A stretch of DNA of 64,000 bases from Macropodus opercularis (Eukaryota > Chordata > Actinopteri > Anabantiformes > Osphronemidae), in NCBI GenBank assembly GCA_030770545.1, contig CM061098.1:9121501-9185500 (forward strand), in the 5' to 3' direction. Position 1 is the first letter of the stretch; the number at the start of each line of letters is the position of its first letter. Both the position numbers and the translations under genes were made by a program. The notes under the pieces were generated by a model. That model worked only from the letters and a program-made list of their open reading frames with translations. It was not told the origin of the DNA and did not search any database. Positions 14,401 to 25,999 of the stretch are shown piece after piece.

Positions 14401-16358
14401 GAACACATCTATTCTGATTTTTGCAGAACTGAAACTATTAGTAAAACAATTTAACTTTTTATTTGATAGGTTGATATCATTGCATCTATTTTTTAAAATC
14501 CTGGCAGTAAGTGAAGGTAAAATAAAGCTATTTTCAAGCTGGTCAGCTATTAGATATTTTTAACAATGTATAAATAACAGAAATAGAAAATGTGTCACAC
14601 ATATTGTAAAATCTCAACTGCAAATAGTAAAATCACATCTGGCACAGGTGTGGCTCACAAAACTGCCAAGACATCTGACCTACAGTATGAAAGTCTTTAA
14701 TGCCTGAATGTGGTGAGTTTTCACGGTTCTGCTCCTTCGTTGCTTTGTCTTTTAAGAAGCTATGACAAGTGGATAATCACAAGACAGAATAAATCTCCAT
14801 GGTAACTAGACTGAGGTTAATTGATCCTGCCTTTGTGCAACCAAGTCAAGGATACGTTCAACCAGGATATCTGGAAAATCCTGGCTTAATTCTTTATTTT
14901 TGATTAGTGGTTTTGTTTTGATGGTGTGTATTCCTCTAATGCTCTTCCTCAAGGACTTTGTTACAGTTCCTCTTTATTATAGAAAATCAGTCAGCCCTGA
15001 AATATGACGTCACTGGACCACTGTCTGTGTCTCTCTGTTCAACAGGATGAGCGATTCAAGACTTATCCCCGACCAGGAGAAGAGTTCATCCCCAGAAAAC
15101 CGAGAAAACACCCAACCAGATATCAGGTAAGACAGAGCGCAACGGATGAGACAAAGGTGGAGTCTGGATCAAACTAAACTGAACTGGAGAATCTCAAAAA
15201 CGAATGACTGGATGGAGACAAACAAGAAAAAGTTAGAAATGAGAGAAGGAGAGAAACAGGCAAGCTGGGGGATATAAAGAGGAATAAAAGCAAAAAGTGG
15301 GGGACGGCTGGAAGGTGATGAAGTTGACAGGAAGAAAGATGGAGAGAAAATGTGAGGCTGATATAAAGAGAGGTTAAGGAAAGGTGCAGGAGTGAGCTAG
15401 AGATGACATGAAATAAAAATAATTTTACAGGAGTTTAGATGGAAGGACATCGACTGAAAGAAACAGGATTGACTAAGTGATTTAGAGTGAAAGGAGAAGA
15501 GAGAAGGAGGCAAAAAGTGAACGAGAGCAACAGAATGAAAATGCTTTAATGAGCAGTTTGACTGAGATTGAAAGCAGGCGCTCGGTAAATGAGCACAGTA
15601 AAGCATCACACTGAGGGGAGGAAAGATTCACCTTTGCTAAAATCTACCTTCCTTCAGCGGTTTGATGGTCCTTTCATTCTTCTTTACCAGTGCGACTCAC
15701 AAGAACACGTACGGTGGAGTACACACACCCAGTATTAAGATAGCACTTGATTAGACGCTCGTGTGTGTGGTGTGACAGGTATCGACCTTCGTCCAGCCTT
15801 GGATGCAGCTGCTGGCTTCAGATCAATACTCAAGATTTCACACATGAGACACAGAAGCTATTTCTGCCACTGTCTGCGTGTTTGTGTGCATAAGTGTCTG
15901 CACTTGAGAAAAATATTAGTATTAGAATATTTGTTTACTGGATAAACACATCGTGTATTGACTCTACTCCTTGTCACCTTCTCTGTACGTCTTCCCTCTT
16001 ATCCTTGTAGAAGATCATGAAACGCCTGATTAAGCGGTATGTGCTAAAGGCTCAAGTGGACAGAGAGAGCGACGAAGTCAACGAAGGTGAAACATTTTAC
16101 CAGCCTACTTTTTTCTCTCTATTGTGACACCTTATAGCACAGTCTTGTTGCTCACATGTACCGGTGGCTGTACACACTCAGTCAGTTCTTCTTTTGTGTG
16201 TGTGTCACTGCTTTGTAGGTGAACTAAAAGAGATCAAGCAAGACATTTCAAGCCTCCGTTACGAGCTCCTCGAAGAGAAGTCCCAGGCCGCTGAAGAGCT
16301 GGCTCTTCTCATCCAGCAACTCGGCGACAAGTTTGGCAAGAACACCATGAGACACTGA
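1..16358 (+). CDS. trpc7: TRPC7-like cation channel, 3' half of gene (7 exons, 5' partial)
   Basis: Exons read from splice sites and frame continuity: 1-184 (cut by the window edge), 1169-1433, 11659-11854, 12281-12502, 15046-15126, 16011-16086 and 16219-16358, ending at TGA 16356-16358. Joined they give 387 residues without a stop, roughly the C-terminal 45% of a family protein of about 860. Order: S3, S4-S5, pore with the TRPC L-F-W motif, S6 (NMLIAMINSSYQEIE), TRP-box segment EWKFARAKLWLSYF, then the calmodulin/IP3-receptor binding region and a terminal coiled coil. TRPC3/6/7 channels are tetrameric plasma-membrane Ca2+/Na+ channels gated by diacylglycerol downstream of phospholipase C. 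TRPC7 is preferred over TRPC3 or TRPC6 because of EVISVVLKYDHK after the pore, KSFYYL after the TRP box, the ending near K-F-G-K-N, and the neighbouring smim32 and diaph1. Which teleost co-ortholog this is cannot be told. Confidence 0.9.
185..1168 (+). other. trpc7 intron, no gene seen
   Basis: A 984-base intron bounded by gtgagg and ctccag. It is AT-rich with a pyrimidine-rich stretch around 580-760. The short ORFs inside show no recognisable protein. Confidence 0.8.
1169..1433 (+). CDS. trpc7: trpc7 exon with S4, S4-S5 linker and S5
   Basis: The acceptor is ctcctccag|CC and the donor AC|gtgagt. The exon reads A-R-N-K-W-R-P-S-D-P-Q and continues through [20 protein letters not shown] (S4 area), GPLQISLGRTVKDIFKF (S4-S5 linker) and MVIFIMVFVAFMIGMF (S5). 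It is the most conserved stretch in the fragment and nearly identical to the family as I know it. A second N-x-S sequon (N-E-S) lies after S4. Confidence 0.93.
2420..2640. mobile_element. Possible short non-autonomous DNA transposon with GGGTCAA/TTGACCC ends
   Basis: CCGGGTCAA at 2435-2443 and its exact reverse complement TTGACCCGG at 2606-2614 flank about 160 AT-rich bases. Near the left arm GGGTCAAACTGACCC is itself nearly palindromic. The internal text resembles an interspersed repeat I associate with fish genomes, but I cannot assign a family or find a target-site duplication. Confidence 0.4.
4571..4642. repeat. (GT)n microsatellite, about 36 units
   Basis: An uninterrupted GT run of 72 bases in the 10.2-kb trpc7 intron. 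It creates false Cys-Val frames on + and His-Thr frames on -. Confidence 0.98.
6420..6710 (+). pseudogene. Degenerate LINE fragment (end of endonuclease and linker)
   Basis: One + frame reads I-S-S-F-M-S-D-H-L-P-V-M-C-E-V (SDH at 6496-6504), matching the S-D-H motif at the end of the apurinic endonuclease domain of non-LTR retrotransposons. About 150 bases on, a different frame reads T-P-W-F-N-R-E-T-H-A-F-K-Q-A, like the P-W-[FY]-N...LKQ linker between endonuclease and reverse transcriptase. The frame change and a stop show decay. The LINE clade cannot be named. Confidence 0.5.
6711..6905. repeat. Fish-type interspersed repeat
   Basis: Contains the words CCAATCCCAGCTGTCA, CACCCTGGACAGGTCACCAG, CACAGAGACAAACAACCA, and GTCACCAATTAACTGA followed by GGGAGAGAAACCC. 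I recognise this series from a very common repeat in teleost genomes. It directly follows the LINE-like fragment and may be part of the same insertion. The family name is left open. Confidence 0.6.
8383..8456. repeat. (GT)n microsatellite, 37 units
   Basis: A perfect 74-base GT run, the second long GT array in the same trpc7 intron. A weaker CA-rich patch follows at 8575-8600. Confidence 0.98.
11659..11854 (+). CDS. trpc7: trpc7 exon with pore helix, selectivity region and S6
   Basis: The acceptor is cctggcag|A and the donor GAG|gtacat, ending in phase 0. It reads V-E-E-S-F-K-T-L-F-W-S-I-F-G-L-S-E-V, carrying the L-F-W pore-helix motif and the acidic pore residue, then GYVLYGVYNVTMVVVLLNML (S6) and the inner gate segment. 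The intron before it is 10.2 kb, the largest in this part of the gene. The motif ISVVLKYDHK favours TRPC7. Confidence 0.94.
12281..12502 (+). CDS. trpc7: trpc7 exon with TRP box and proximal C-terminus
   Basis: The acceptor is gcgtctag|GAG and the donor AAG|gtgtgt, phase 0 at both ends, 74 codons. It begins E-D-A-D-V-E-W-K-F-A-R-A-K-L-W-L-S-Y-F (TRP helix and box), then the conserved P-A-P-F-N-L-V-P-S-P-K-S. It ends in a variable basic segment followed by ELELGMLKSQAK, which resembles the TRPC3/7 D-x-E-M-G-M motif. Confidence 0.93.
12503..15045 (+). other. trpc7 intron containing a TTCC array
   Basis: A 2.5-kb intron between the TRP-box exon and the symmetric 81-nt exon. Apart from the (TTCC)n array at 13840-13911 I see only AT-rich unique sequence. 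No additional cassette exon with convincing splice sites and family similarity was found. Confidence 0.7.
13840..13911. repeat. (TTCC)n microsatellite, about 18 units
   Basis: A perfect tetranucleotide run in a trpc7 intron, all pyrimidine on the + strand. Long reading frames across it (poly Pro-Ser-Phe-Leu and Lys-Glu-Gly-Arg) are artefacts. Confidence 0.98.
15046..15126 (+). CDS. trpc7: trpc7 symmetric 81-nt exon before the calmodulin/IP3R-binding region
   Basis: The acceptor is ttcaacag|GAT and the donor CAG|gtaaga. The exon has 27 codons and phase 0 at both ends, so it could be skipped without a frameshift. It reads D-E-R-F-K-T-Y-P-R-P-G-E-E-F then a basic P-R-K-P-R-K-H-P-T-R-Y-Q. Only the final P-T-R-Y-Q is strongly conserved; the rest differs from the TRPC3 and TRPC7 sequences I know. 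Confidence 0.82.
15127..16010 (+). other. trpc7 intron, purine-rich
   Basis: An 884-base intron. About 15170-15540 is strongly purine-rich on the + strand (GA, GGA and GAAA words). No gene is visible. Confidence 0.7.
16011..16086 (+). CDS. trpc7: trpc7 exon with CIRB core (KIMKRLIKRYV)
   Basis: The acceptor is tccttgtag|AAG and the donor GAAG|gtgaaa, phase 1. It encodes KIMKRLIKRYVLKAQVDRES then DEVNEG, the calmodulin/IP3-receptor binding core shared by TRPC3, 6 and 7. Confidence 0.94.
16219..16358 (+). CDS. trpc7: trpc7 last coding exon, C-terminal coiled coil and stop
   Basis: The acceptor is ctttgtag|GT. It reads ELKEIKQDISSLRYELLEEK followed by a heptad-like helix with L-L-I-Q-Q-L, ending G-K-N-T-M-R-H and TGA at 16356-16358. 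The helix is the C-terminal coiled coil that helps assemble the tetramer. The end is shorter than mammalian TRPC7 as I remember it, which has about a dozen more residues. Confidence 0.94.
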
Positions 16359-18640
16359 CAGGGCTCGCATGAAGGAGAGAGAGGAGGATGAAGGAAGATG
16401 TGGAAGGGGGAGAATGTGGATGAGGTGGAAAGTAAAGGGAGGGAGGAGGCAGGACATTTATAAGAGATAGGGAAGGTAAAAAGAAAGTTGACACACAGAG
16501 TGAAAACTGCTGACACCAAGCAAATCGTTGTATATGCACTGAGCAATTAGGGAGGAATGTGAAAAAGGAGATAGCTGCAACTGCAAGTGAGTATGAAGTC
16601 GAAGGTTCAGAGGGGACATAAACTCAGCCTGGGACAATTGAGTTCTAATTAAATGCAACATCTTGAGGTTTGGAGAGAGGATGGAAAGACAGGAACTCAC
16701 AGGCCTGGTGGGAGATAGAGGGAGACAAAGGAGGAGGAGAACACAAGCTGCATGAGATAGAAGCGACACCACAGGGCAGAAGACTGAGGCAGTGTAGCAA
16801 TGAGGCTGCCTGTATCCACAGTGTATTTATCAGTGTATCGCCAACCTGGGGGAGACTGACACAACCTGGGAGGATGACACAAAGAGAACGAGAGAGAGCC
16901 GGAGAAGGAGATATAAAAAAAAAAAAAAACTACCACTGTGTTCCAGAAAGGCTGGCGTTGCGTCTCTGTCTTCACTTTGTCAGGGCAAACAGTTACGACT
17001 GTCTAGATACTGTGCATCCCTTTATACACAAGGCTATCTAATTAATACATCACTATCCACAATGTGTCCACAAACTTGTGTTAAGAAGTCAGAAAATCCA
17101 GGATGACGCAGGAAACAGTGTGGCATTCATGAAAGCACTAGTAATAATAATTAGCAAGAATAACAAAACTAATGTAGCATCATGTGTAAATGTAAAACTA
17201 TAAAAATGGGCTTTGCAGCCATAACAATAAGAGCGAAAGTGTTGATAAAACAACTGTAGACTTCTTCATTTTCAGAATGATGAAATGCTATTTCCAAGCA
17301 CACTGTGCATATAAGGATGACTTACTGTAAAGTGCTAAACATGACCCAGAAAACTGCAGCACAAACAGTCTCCGGGCAACATGTTGAGTAAAATAATAAC
17401 TCAAACTCAACCTGTCTCTGCAAACTTGTGTTTATAGTTATGAAATGCAGGAGGGTCAGTTCGTAGGGGACGTAAACAAATGTAGCAAACTCTTGTCTTT
17501 TATTCCTTTAAGGCAACCAAATATTTGTTACATGAGAAAATCCTGGAGTTACTTAGGAACAGAGCGCGACGATTCTGCTGGAGAAGCTTTTTTTTTTCTT
17601 TTGGAGACTTACTTGACATGCTGCTAATAGTAACTAACTTATTATACCAAGCTCAATAATTATTCTTGTTTGTGTAATGTTCAGGTGGAATATGGCATCT
17701 ACAACACACAGATGTAGGTACAATACAAATAGGGGATTAGAGATTTCGTTGACCTGTGGGATGAGCCACAGTATCTGTCCTCTGTGTTAGAGCAGCCTGG
17801 GTGTGGATTGGGACAGACATCAACCATTAACCCAATATCTGGATTCAGTCAAATCATCAGGATTGACTGTACTGATTGTCTCAGACGTTCTTCAGGTTAG
17901 ATTGCTTTGCATATTCCTAAAATCAAGGTTCTTACTTACATGATTACCATTTTTGCTTCCCACTGCTTCTGGGAAACTTCTTCTGCTGCTGGTGTTTACA
18001 CAGTACTGGTAAATGTCTTTCCATCTTTCACTCAAAGTGAGTCAATTTTGTAATTTACATTCATTCTGTGGCTTTTTTGCCTAAATCGAGAGCCAAACAA
18101 TACTATTAATCTATTTTTATGTAGATGCAATCAAATGTCTTAGCCCCATAGGGAGACATCAGTAGGGGCCTACTACACATTTTCAGGGCTGCCAATATAA
18201 TGTGCACCATCATTTGTCCCTTGAATAAACCTTTGACTGTAATATTAGTTACTGCGATAACAAATTCTGCAGAGTATCTTAAGCCTCTGGGGGTTAAAGT
18301 CATCGTTCTGTGTAGCAGGTCCACACAAATTTTAGATTTGATCCTTTCAGTATCATTTCAGCGCTTGACTCTTTAGAGTGATCAACATAATCGACATATA
18401 ACCATCGATTTGTTTAGAGTAAGTTTTCCATTGTCTGTACCTTGGTGTACTGTATCAGAGTGAAAGAGCAGCTAACTGTTTTCCAAGTGCAGAACCACTC
18501 TACTAATAAAAGGACCAGATGGTTTTTAATGATTCCCACTGTCAGACATTTACAATAAATACTGTATTTTTAACTTTATTGCAAGATGCTCATTAAAGCA
18601 AAGTCTCATAAATAAAATTTACTGTATATTGTCATATTTT
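16359..18640 (+). other. trpc7: Probable trpc7 3' UTR and downstream flank
   Basis: Sequence after the stop is noncoding. The first 100 bases are a GGA/GAA purine tract. AATAAA hexamers occur at 18224-18229, 18554-18559 and 18611-18616, so polyadenylation near 18250 or 18580-18640 is plausible. The true end cannot be fixed without transcript data. Confidence 0.4.
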
Positions 18641-19258
18641 TGATCCTTGAATTAAAGAGAACAAACTCTAAACTGGTTGTTTAATTATTGGAGGGCTGTG
18701 TCTGTGGAAGAGATTAATGGATTCTGTCGCCATCAGTAGCCTGCAGTCAATGACATGTTGTTGCAGTGTTGGTCCGTACTCCCACTATGCACAAATGTAC
18801 GCACTGAGAATAAATGATCTTAAATTGCAAACTGTACACGCAGCACAGTGCAGTACTCAATACAATAGTTATATACATTTATATAGAAAAGAAAACATTG
18901 TTAGTGCAGTTGTTAAAAATAATAATTAAAATGTGTCCATTGTTTCAAGTTGCTGGTTGGAAAACCTTCCTCCGAGTAGAGACAGCGATAGGTTCATCTA
19001 AAGGTCAAAGGGGCCTCGACCGTATATGTACAGAACACTCGCTGCCCTTAGCTGCTCAATAAACTAAAACACGGTTCTGTGCCAGGCAGTGCTTAACAGC
19101 AGGTGCCCAACGAACACGTTATACCTAAACTAGACATACTGTCGCCCCACACAGACGTTAAGATCAGAGGCACCAACTTTCATGGCCGCAGTCATTTCCT
19201 CCTGTCAGGAGGAAAAAAGTTCAAACAATCGTAAAAGCCTGACATTAGGCAAAACAAA

Positions 19259-19261
<3 letters not shown>

Positions 19262-19292
<31 letters not shown>
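19262..19292. repeat. (GT)n microsatellite
   Basis: About 15 perfect GT units, followed by degenerate GTGAGTGTGAGT. Confidence 0.95.
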
Positions 19293-19295
<3 letters not shown>

Positions 19296-20566
19296 CATGT
19301 GAGTGTGAGTGTGAGTGAGAGGACGCTTGTCAGGGCATCTTGAGAGCTGCCCTCTAAAGCAGCTCTGTAAACAACACATGTCTACATGCATCAGAGTTGC
19401 ACGGCTCCGTACCGTTCACTTCTCTTCCTGAGCCTTCTCTGCATTGTTTCATGCTGTCACTGACAGACTTCATTTTATTGTCGAGTCTTCCACTGCACAA
19501 GGCCACTGAACCCTGTAAAGTTGTCACTAACACCTACCATACATGGTCATCTTTCAGAGCAGATGTGGCAAAGGGAAACAGATTTGGAGGTTTGGTTTTA
19601 TTGTGATTTACTTTAGTTTCTATTATGTTACAACAACTATGCTTTAAGCAGAAAGTGTCTTTCCAAATAGAGAAACTGTTGAAAAAATGTGGAAAAAAAG
19701 CGATTTCCTGAAAAGGCTCCGTCTTATTTTTAGCCTACTGGCATGATCACACATTTATGGCTTCTCATGACAGCTGCAGATACAGCGGGTTTTTTTCTGG
19801 GCTTTAATGCCCACAGTTCACAGCCTGAAAAACACGGAACCTCTGGATGTCTGTTTATTTGTAAGTTCTGATGATGAAGTTCTAAACAGTGACCAAACAT
19901 TCCACCATAATTTCAAATTGCAGCCATTTTGTCTGTTGGTCAGTCTACTGCAGCCTCCTTCAATTATTCAGTTGTTTACAGATGTTTATACATTTTCAGA
20001 TAAAATATCACCTGGCATATCTTTAAAAACTCTATGACCCTTTACAAGCGTGGGGACGTCAGAGCTGCATCCGTTACTCATTTCATTATTGAGTCAGGCT
20101 TGTAACCTTTGTCATATCCTCTCATTCTGCTTCCTATAGTCTAAACTTCTCCTTTCCATCGCTCACCGCTGCACTATATATGCAGGCCAATAAAGCACAA
20201 ATGCCAAAACACTGTCTCAGCGAGAAGACTTTAAGTCAGGCCCAGAAATCCTGTACAGCACACAAACAGCAGCTAGCCAATCACCATAGCAACAAAGTCA
20301 GGCCAAGGCATATATGCTTTTGGAAGTTCACAGGAAATTCTGTTGTCAGATTTCCTTCAGTGCTGCCCTTCAGGCTTTTGACATTAGCTTTGGCCTTAAG
20401 GGGTTAACTCAATAACGCACATTGTCATTGTGACTTTGTGTTTCTGTATTTAGTTTGTTGAGCATTTTAAACATAAGGTACAATTTGTGTAACTGTGCTT
20501 TTTCACGCTTGGTTGCAAATGGCTTGTGAGCTGACACTGACCTGTATGCTTGCACAGAGGAACCTC

Positions 20567-20569
<3 letters not shown>

Positions 20570-20599
<30 letters not shown>
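20570..20599. repeat. (GT)n microsatellite
   Basis: About 15 GT units in the trpc7-smim32 intergenic region. Confidence 0.95.
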
Positions 20600-20602
<3 letters not shown>

Positions 20603-22386
20603 AAAGCATCACCGTATAACCAACAGCCCCTGTCTGGTGCAATTTGTCCCAGAAGCCCAAGGCTAGGCACTCTGCCCTCATTCTCTCCTCCTCTTCCTCC
20701 CTTCTCTTCCCTCCTCCATCTTTCTTTTTCTCTTCCTGTCTCTCCTGGCGCAGCGGTTGAGCGATGTGACCTCCTGCCTCTGAAAGACAGGGATTCCAGG
20801 GATTTGGAGAAGAGATTGAACTCCCTCTCCAGCACACCTCTTGCCTACTGCCTGAATGCCCCCTCAGGAGACAAACTTAGCAACCTGCACACAAAAATAT
20901 ATGTTAACGCATTTGTGTAAACACATACATACAGAGCAGCTCTCCCTTGCTTGTGTATTATTAGAAGCTCCTGCACACATGGATGGGCTCCAGCTCCTTC
21001 TGCTATAAACTGACACACATTGTACACCACACCGAGGCGTGATTACTCACATATGCATGCACGCTCACACATCACACTGCCTGTCATAAACACTCACATA
21101 TAAAGCGTGACTGCTAATTTGCTTGCGCACAAACAAAAGCGTGCTCTCACACACAACCGCATGCACCAAAAGCGGACTTAAGCTCAGAACTCTTCATGAC
21201 ACAGATACACAGGTACACACTCATACGCAGGGTCGTGTCATTCATCCTTTTCGCTTTATAAACTGCAACGAACCCCTTCCGACGTATTAATCACCCTCTC
21301 AAGCCGTGTTAGCCTGTCCTCAAGAGTGTCTCATTGGCTGGACCCACTCTGGAGGCGACCTCATCAGGACAACACACCAGAGCAAATCATAGTGCAAAGC
21401 TGTTCTACTCAAAAAGTCATAGCCAAAGACCAAATATCACCTTTTTGTTTTTTTTTTATTTCACAGACAAATCGGCCTACAAACAATCACAAATCCATAG
21501 TGCGTAGGCTTTTTTGAGGACTCATCATTAGTGAAATGCCAATATCTCATTTCTGGAGCAGTCAGAAAGCTGATGGAGTAGTAGAGGAAGGGGTCATTGG
21601 GGCTATCAGAAGGAAAAACTGGTTGAGTGTTTACCAATTCTTCAAAGCCACAGCTTACTGATTCAAGATGGATGGGGGGACTGATATGACAAGTCCCTGA
21701 CAAGCCCTCAGGTGGCTCGATGGGCCCTCAAGGCGTGTGAGCTGCCGCACCGAGGAATGAGAGTGTACGCAGTGGAGCGGATAAAACTGCACGTCCACAC
21801 AAGATAAATGTGCCAGTGGTGCATCTATCTCGTGGGATGATTTCTTCAACAGAAATGCTCATCATTGTCGTCTCCACTGTCATCAAAATAAAAACACGTT
21901 GCTGTTTTCCTTCTACTCGCCCTGTTGGGGTTTTAGAACTTCAGCTTAAGATGTTTACCATTTTTTAAATTATAGTGCATAAATGTGGCTCGTTGTTGCA
22001 GAACTACCACTGATGTCATCCTCAGTGATGCCGAGTTGTTGACTTGAATGTTTTTTCTCTGTGTAAACAGTGTAAGATGAATGCAGCGGGCTTTACAGAA
22101 GTTGTTGCGGCATTTCCTGGATTGCAAGCATTCTCTCTGTGAAAGCCATGTGAGAGTATGAAAGGAGAATGAGTGAGACGCAGAGGAAGTCATGTTTATA
22201 ACAATTCCATTCCCGCTGCTCATAATAAACAGCAACATTTCCCCTAAGTGTATTTATGTACCTACAACATAGTTTCCCTTTTATGGGCGAGCCATAGCTG
22301 TTTCACCACCATTCATCATCTGACTCACTTTGCCGTTCTTTCCCTTTGTTCTGTTTTGTGTTGGGTTGTGTATTTTGCCTTCATCC

Positions 22387-22447
22387 TCACTCACTCACTC
22401 ACTCACTCACTCACTCACTCACTCACTCACTCACTCACTCACTCACT
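22387..22447. repeat. (TCAC)n microsatellite, about 15 units
   Basis: A perfect tetranucleotide array. The Leu-Thr-His-Ser frames across it are not a protein. There are no spacers, so it is not a CRISPR array. Confidence 0.97.
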
Positions 22448-25400
22448 TGTCTTTGTTTTCATTTGCAGCATCTCTTTTATTCTGTCACTTTTTGTTTGTC
22501 TTGACTCCGTCTGTTCTCATCGTTTTTTCTTTTCACGTTTTGTTCTCTATTTGTCTGTTTGTCTCCTTCTTTCCCAGCTCAGGCAACACACAAGCACACA
22601 AATACACATATTTAAAGCATATGTGAGAAAAGTGAATGCTTAAGGTTCCACCAGCTGGAGAGGTGCTAAAGAGTAGGAACTGAAACTCAACTTCAAGAGT
22701 CTTCTTTTAATTAATGTTATGTTATAGTTATTTTATAATTTAAATACATAGATTACCTGTGTATGTGCTACAAATACAGATTTTTGCAACTGGAATAAGA
22801 TGTAAAAACATGCCAGTGAAAATCAGCTGCTGAACAAGTGATTTGCTTGATGCAGTTCTGTTGTTAATGACATTGAATCAAATTTATGTTATGCTGGTTA
22901 TGACACAACAAAATCTGGGTGAAAGTGGATGAAGTTATATTTAAAATAATATTAGAGCTTTATACTGCTACAACATTATGCAAAAACATATATAAAAAGA
23001 CCAGTCACTTCAGGGTCATTTATACAGAGCAACACAATCAGACCCCTCATTGTGGGACTGGCGATTATTTCTTCACTGCTGCTGTTATTTCCCACTTGAT
23101 GCGTTTAGTTTACCCACTCCTCCCTTCCCTCTCCATCCCTCCCTCCCTTCATCCTTTTCTTCATTTTTTTCTAAGGGTTCCAGGGCGAGTCATGACTGGG
23201 GACCTTACCCACAATTAGAAGCTCACATGTATCTGGTGTATCTCCTTTCACTCCTTTCACTCCTTTCACTGATCTACAATATAGGCTCCTCACACTAATT
23301 AATTTTTAATGCAGAAAAAAGAACAGGCAACCTGAAAGAGAAGGAAGCTCCAGTATCTCCTCTGTTGTTCTTTACTATACTTTCTTCAGCATCTATCTCT
23401 GAAATACCCTGGTGGCGTCTGCCTACTCAGCCTGCTTTGATTGTTGAGTCAAGAAGCCACTAGACCTGCCCTTAGATCAAAGTCTGCACTTTATACTGTA
23501 CATAATATTACATATGTTTTAAGCCAACATGGCCTCAAAATATAAATTGAGAATTTTGTTATGTTTTAGGTGCGTCATTGTAGCTCACAGTCACTTTGAG
23601 TACCCATTTGTTATTTTTACTGTGCGAGGAAGTAAATGTCTCTTCTTTTATTCCTTCCTGAGATGAGAAGCAGCATTTGGTGTTCTGGTGAGATAATCAA
23701 GTGACTAATTGTGGTGCGTCTGATTTCTGCCAATAGGCGTTTGCTGTGCTGGCAGGGAGAAATTCTATTTTGCTGGCTGATTCTTCTACAGAGGTTAAAG
23801 AGGAGATGGGTAGAAGAAAATGAAAACAGTTACAGAAAACGGGAGAGGGGAGACATTTACGTGTCTTTTTTGTTTGTTTCTCTGAGATTCTTGTTAGAAA
23901 TCGGGCAGAAAATGAAAGTGTATTGACATAGGAGATAAAGGAGTCGTAGCCGCTTATGTAGCCATTAGTGATCAAGTTGTCACTGTGACTGCATGTGTTC
24001 CCACTCTCTGTGTCTTTCTATCTGTGTTTATGTATGTGTGTCGCAGTATGTGTGTATATTACTGCTTGTGGTTTACACATGTCAGATGTCTCCTATGTGT
24101 GTGCACATGCAGGAGTGTGTGCATCATAATGTGTTCTCATAATCTGTCTCGTGTCATTTGTGTGCGCGCCCAAAAGGAGATGATTTAGTTGTTTAGAAAT
24201 ATTGATTCTCAGCAATTTAGCACTGTTATTCTGAGGCAGCCTGACACTGAAGCAGCAAACAGCAGAGACAGACAGGTTCTATAGACAGTGCATTTGTGTG
24301 GCTGTTGCTCCTGTGACTCCTGCTTGTGTAAATGTCCACTGGACTGAGGCTTTCATGCTGAGGAAAGCAGCAAAATGTTATCACTCTTTCATGAAGCAAA
24401 AATAAGCAAGACTCAAGCAATTTTGTCTCAAAAGGAATTAGCACTAACACCTTGGGAAAACACGGCTGTGAGCGCAGATTACCGAAGCTTTTGTTAGTGC
24501 TCTTTACTTCATTCTCACAAGACTCTGTATAATCTGAGGTGACTGAAACTATAAGCCTTTAAGGGAAAGTTTCCTTAATGTTGATCCTTTCCCTTTTGAA
24601 AATTATGGAAAATTAGAGTAATAAAATGAGCGTACCCAATTCTCCAGTTAGCTGACAGTGCAAGGGAACATGCATTCTGTGTGTTTTATCAGCGTGTGTG
24701 TGTGTGAGCATGGGTGTAGTGTGGTTGGTGTGTGAAGGCTACACATACATAATCCCTGTTAACTCACATGGCCTGCTATTTGCTGTGGCTAGGTCTCATC
24801 AGAAGGGGCGTTAAGCTTCTGTTAAGCGCTTCTCTCTTTTTCCGTCTTGTAAAAAAACATTGTTAAACTCAGGAAAGGAAATCCCCCAAATTTTAGTTTT
24901 CTTGTTTATCTCTAGTTTGAGCTCTTGCTCTTTCATGGATGAGTTGTCTTTTCCACTTTTTTTACATGGATTAAAAGGATTAACAGAAACAGAAAAAGAT
25001 GCAAAAGGGGGTGTCAAGAGAGACAAGGACAAGGCGAGAAGAAAAAAGGCATGAAGAGAAACAGACCACACAACAGAGAATGACACATGGAAGGAGGAAA
25101 GGCAAACACGAAAGGCAAACGAGTAAAATGCTTTCATGCTTGGTTATGATTAGTGATTTAGTTTGTTACCGGCGTTACAGTCATTGGCACAGACTTGCCC
25201 AAACTGGGTTGTTTTTTTTTGTCTGTGTTTGGATTTGCCTTTGCCGTCTGAACGATAGAAATAGGGGTAACGATGTGCCTATGGCAAGGAGGAAAACTAC
25301 TATCACAACCAAAATAGCAATAACAAATAGTGATCTCCTTAGTCGTAACAATTATTACTCTGTTCCACATCTGTAAACAAGGCCTGAGGCCGTTTTTAGA

Positions 25401-25999
25401 TTTCCCATGTGACATGCACATTCTACCAATCTATGGTCCACTGTCATCCTCCACTAAAAGTGGAGCAGAACAGAAATGACTATCAGTTATTTGTATAAAC
25501 AGACAAATTAACCGTTTACTGTTGTAAACTGTAAATACATGTGGTGTCACATACAGTAAATTTTCTTTTAAGCGTGTGTGTGTTTGAGAGAGAGCGAGAG
25601 AGCGTGTGTGCACGCGCACCCGTCTATCCTTGCTCTCCATTCCTGCCAGCCATTCTGTTTTGACAGAACAGGTGCAGATGAATATGAAACAGATCTGCAG
25701 AGCTTTTAGGGTCTGGCCCTTTGTATACGTGTTCATGTCTGGAGCATCACATAAGAGCAAAGTAGCTCCCAATCTCCATGCTCAGCACTTTATTTTCATT
25801 ACAACGCCAGGCCATGTGACAGAGATGCAAAGATTAATAACGCTTTCCTCCAAAATAATTGCACAGAGAGTTGTGCTGTGATATCCAACACGCTGCAGCA
25901 CTAGAGGCTGTGGACCTTTTCTAAGATTTAATCACATCTACGAGGTCTTACACACCCTCACCAATCTCCATCTCACACATTTTCCTGTTCTCTCCTCAC

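Larger units (their letters stand above)
18641..25999. other. Intergenic region between trpc7 and smim32
   Basis: No coding exon or RNA gene could be supported. It holds short GT runs (19262-19292, 20570-20599), a TCAC array (22387-22447) and a three-copy 9-bp repeat CTCCTTTCA at 23242-23268. Short ORFs on both strands are low in complexity or unrecognisable. Distal regulatory elements may lie here but cannot be seen by eye. Confidence 0.6.

Noticed and set aside
1..16358. Assignment as trpc3 or trpc6
   Set aside because: The core is shared by all three, but the post-pore, post-TRP-box and C-terminal residues and the smim32-diaph1 neighbours favour TRPC7.
22387..22447. Direct repeats considered as a CRISPR-like array
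   Set aside because: A pure TCAC tetranucleotide run without spacers in a vertebrate genome.
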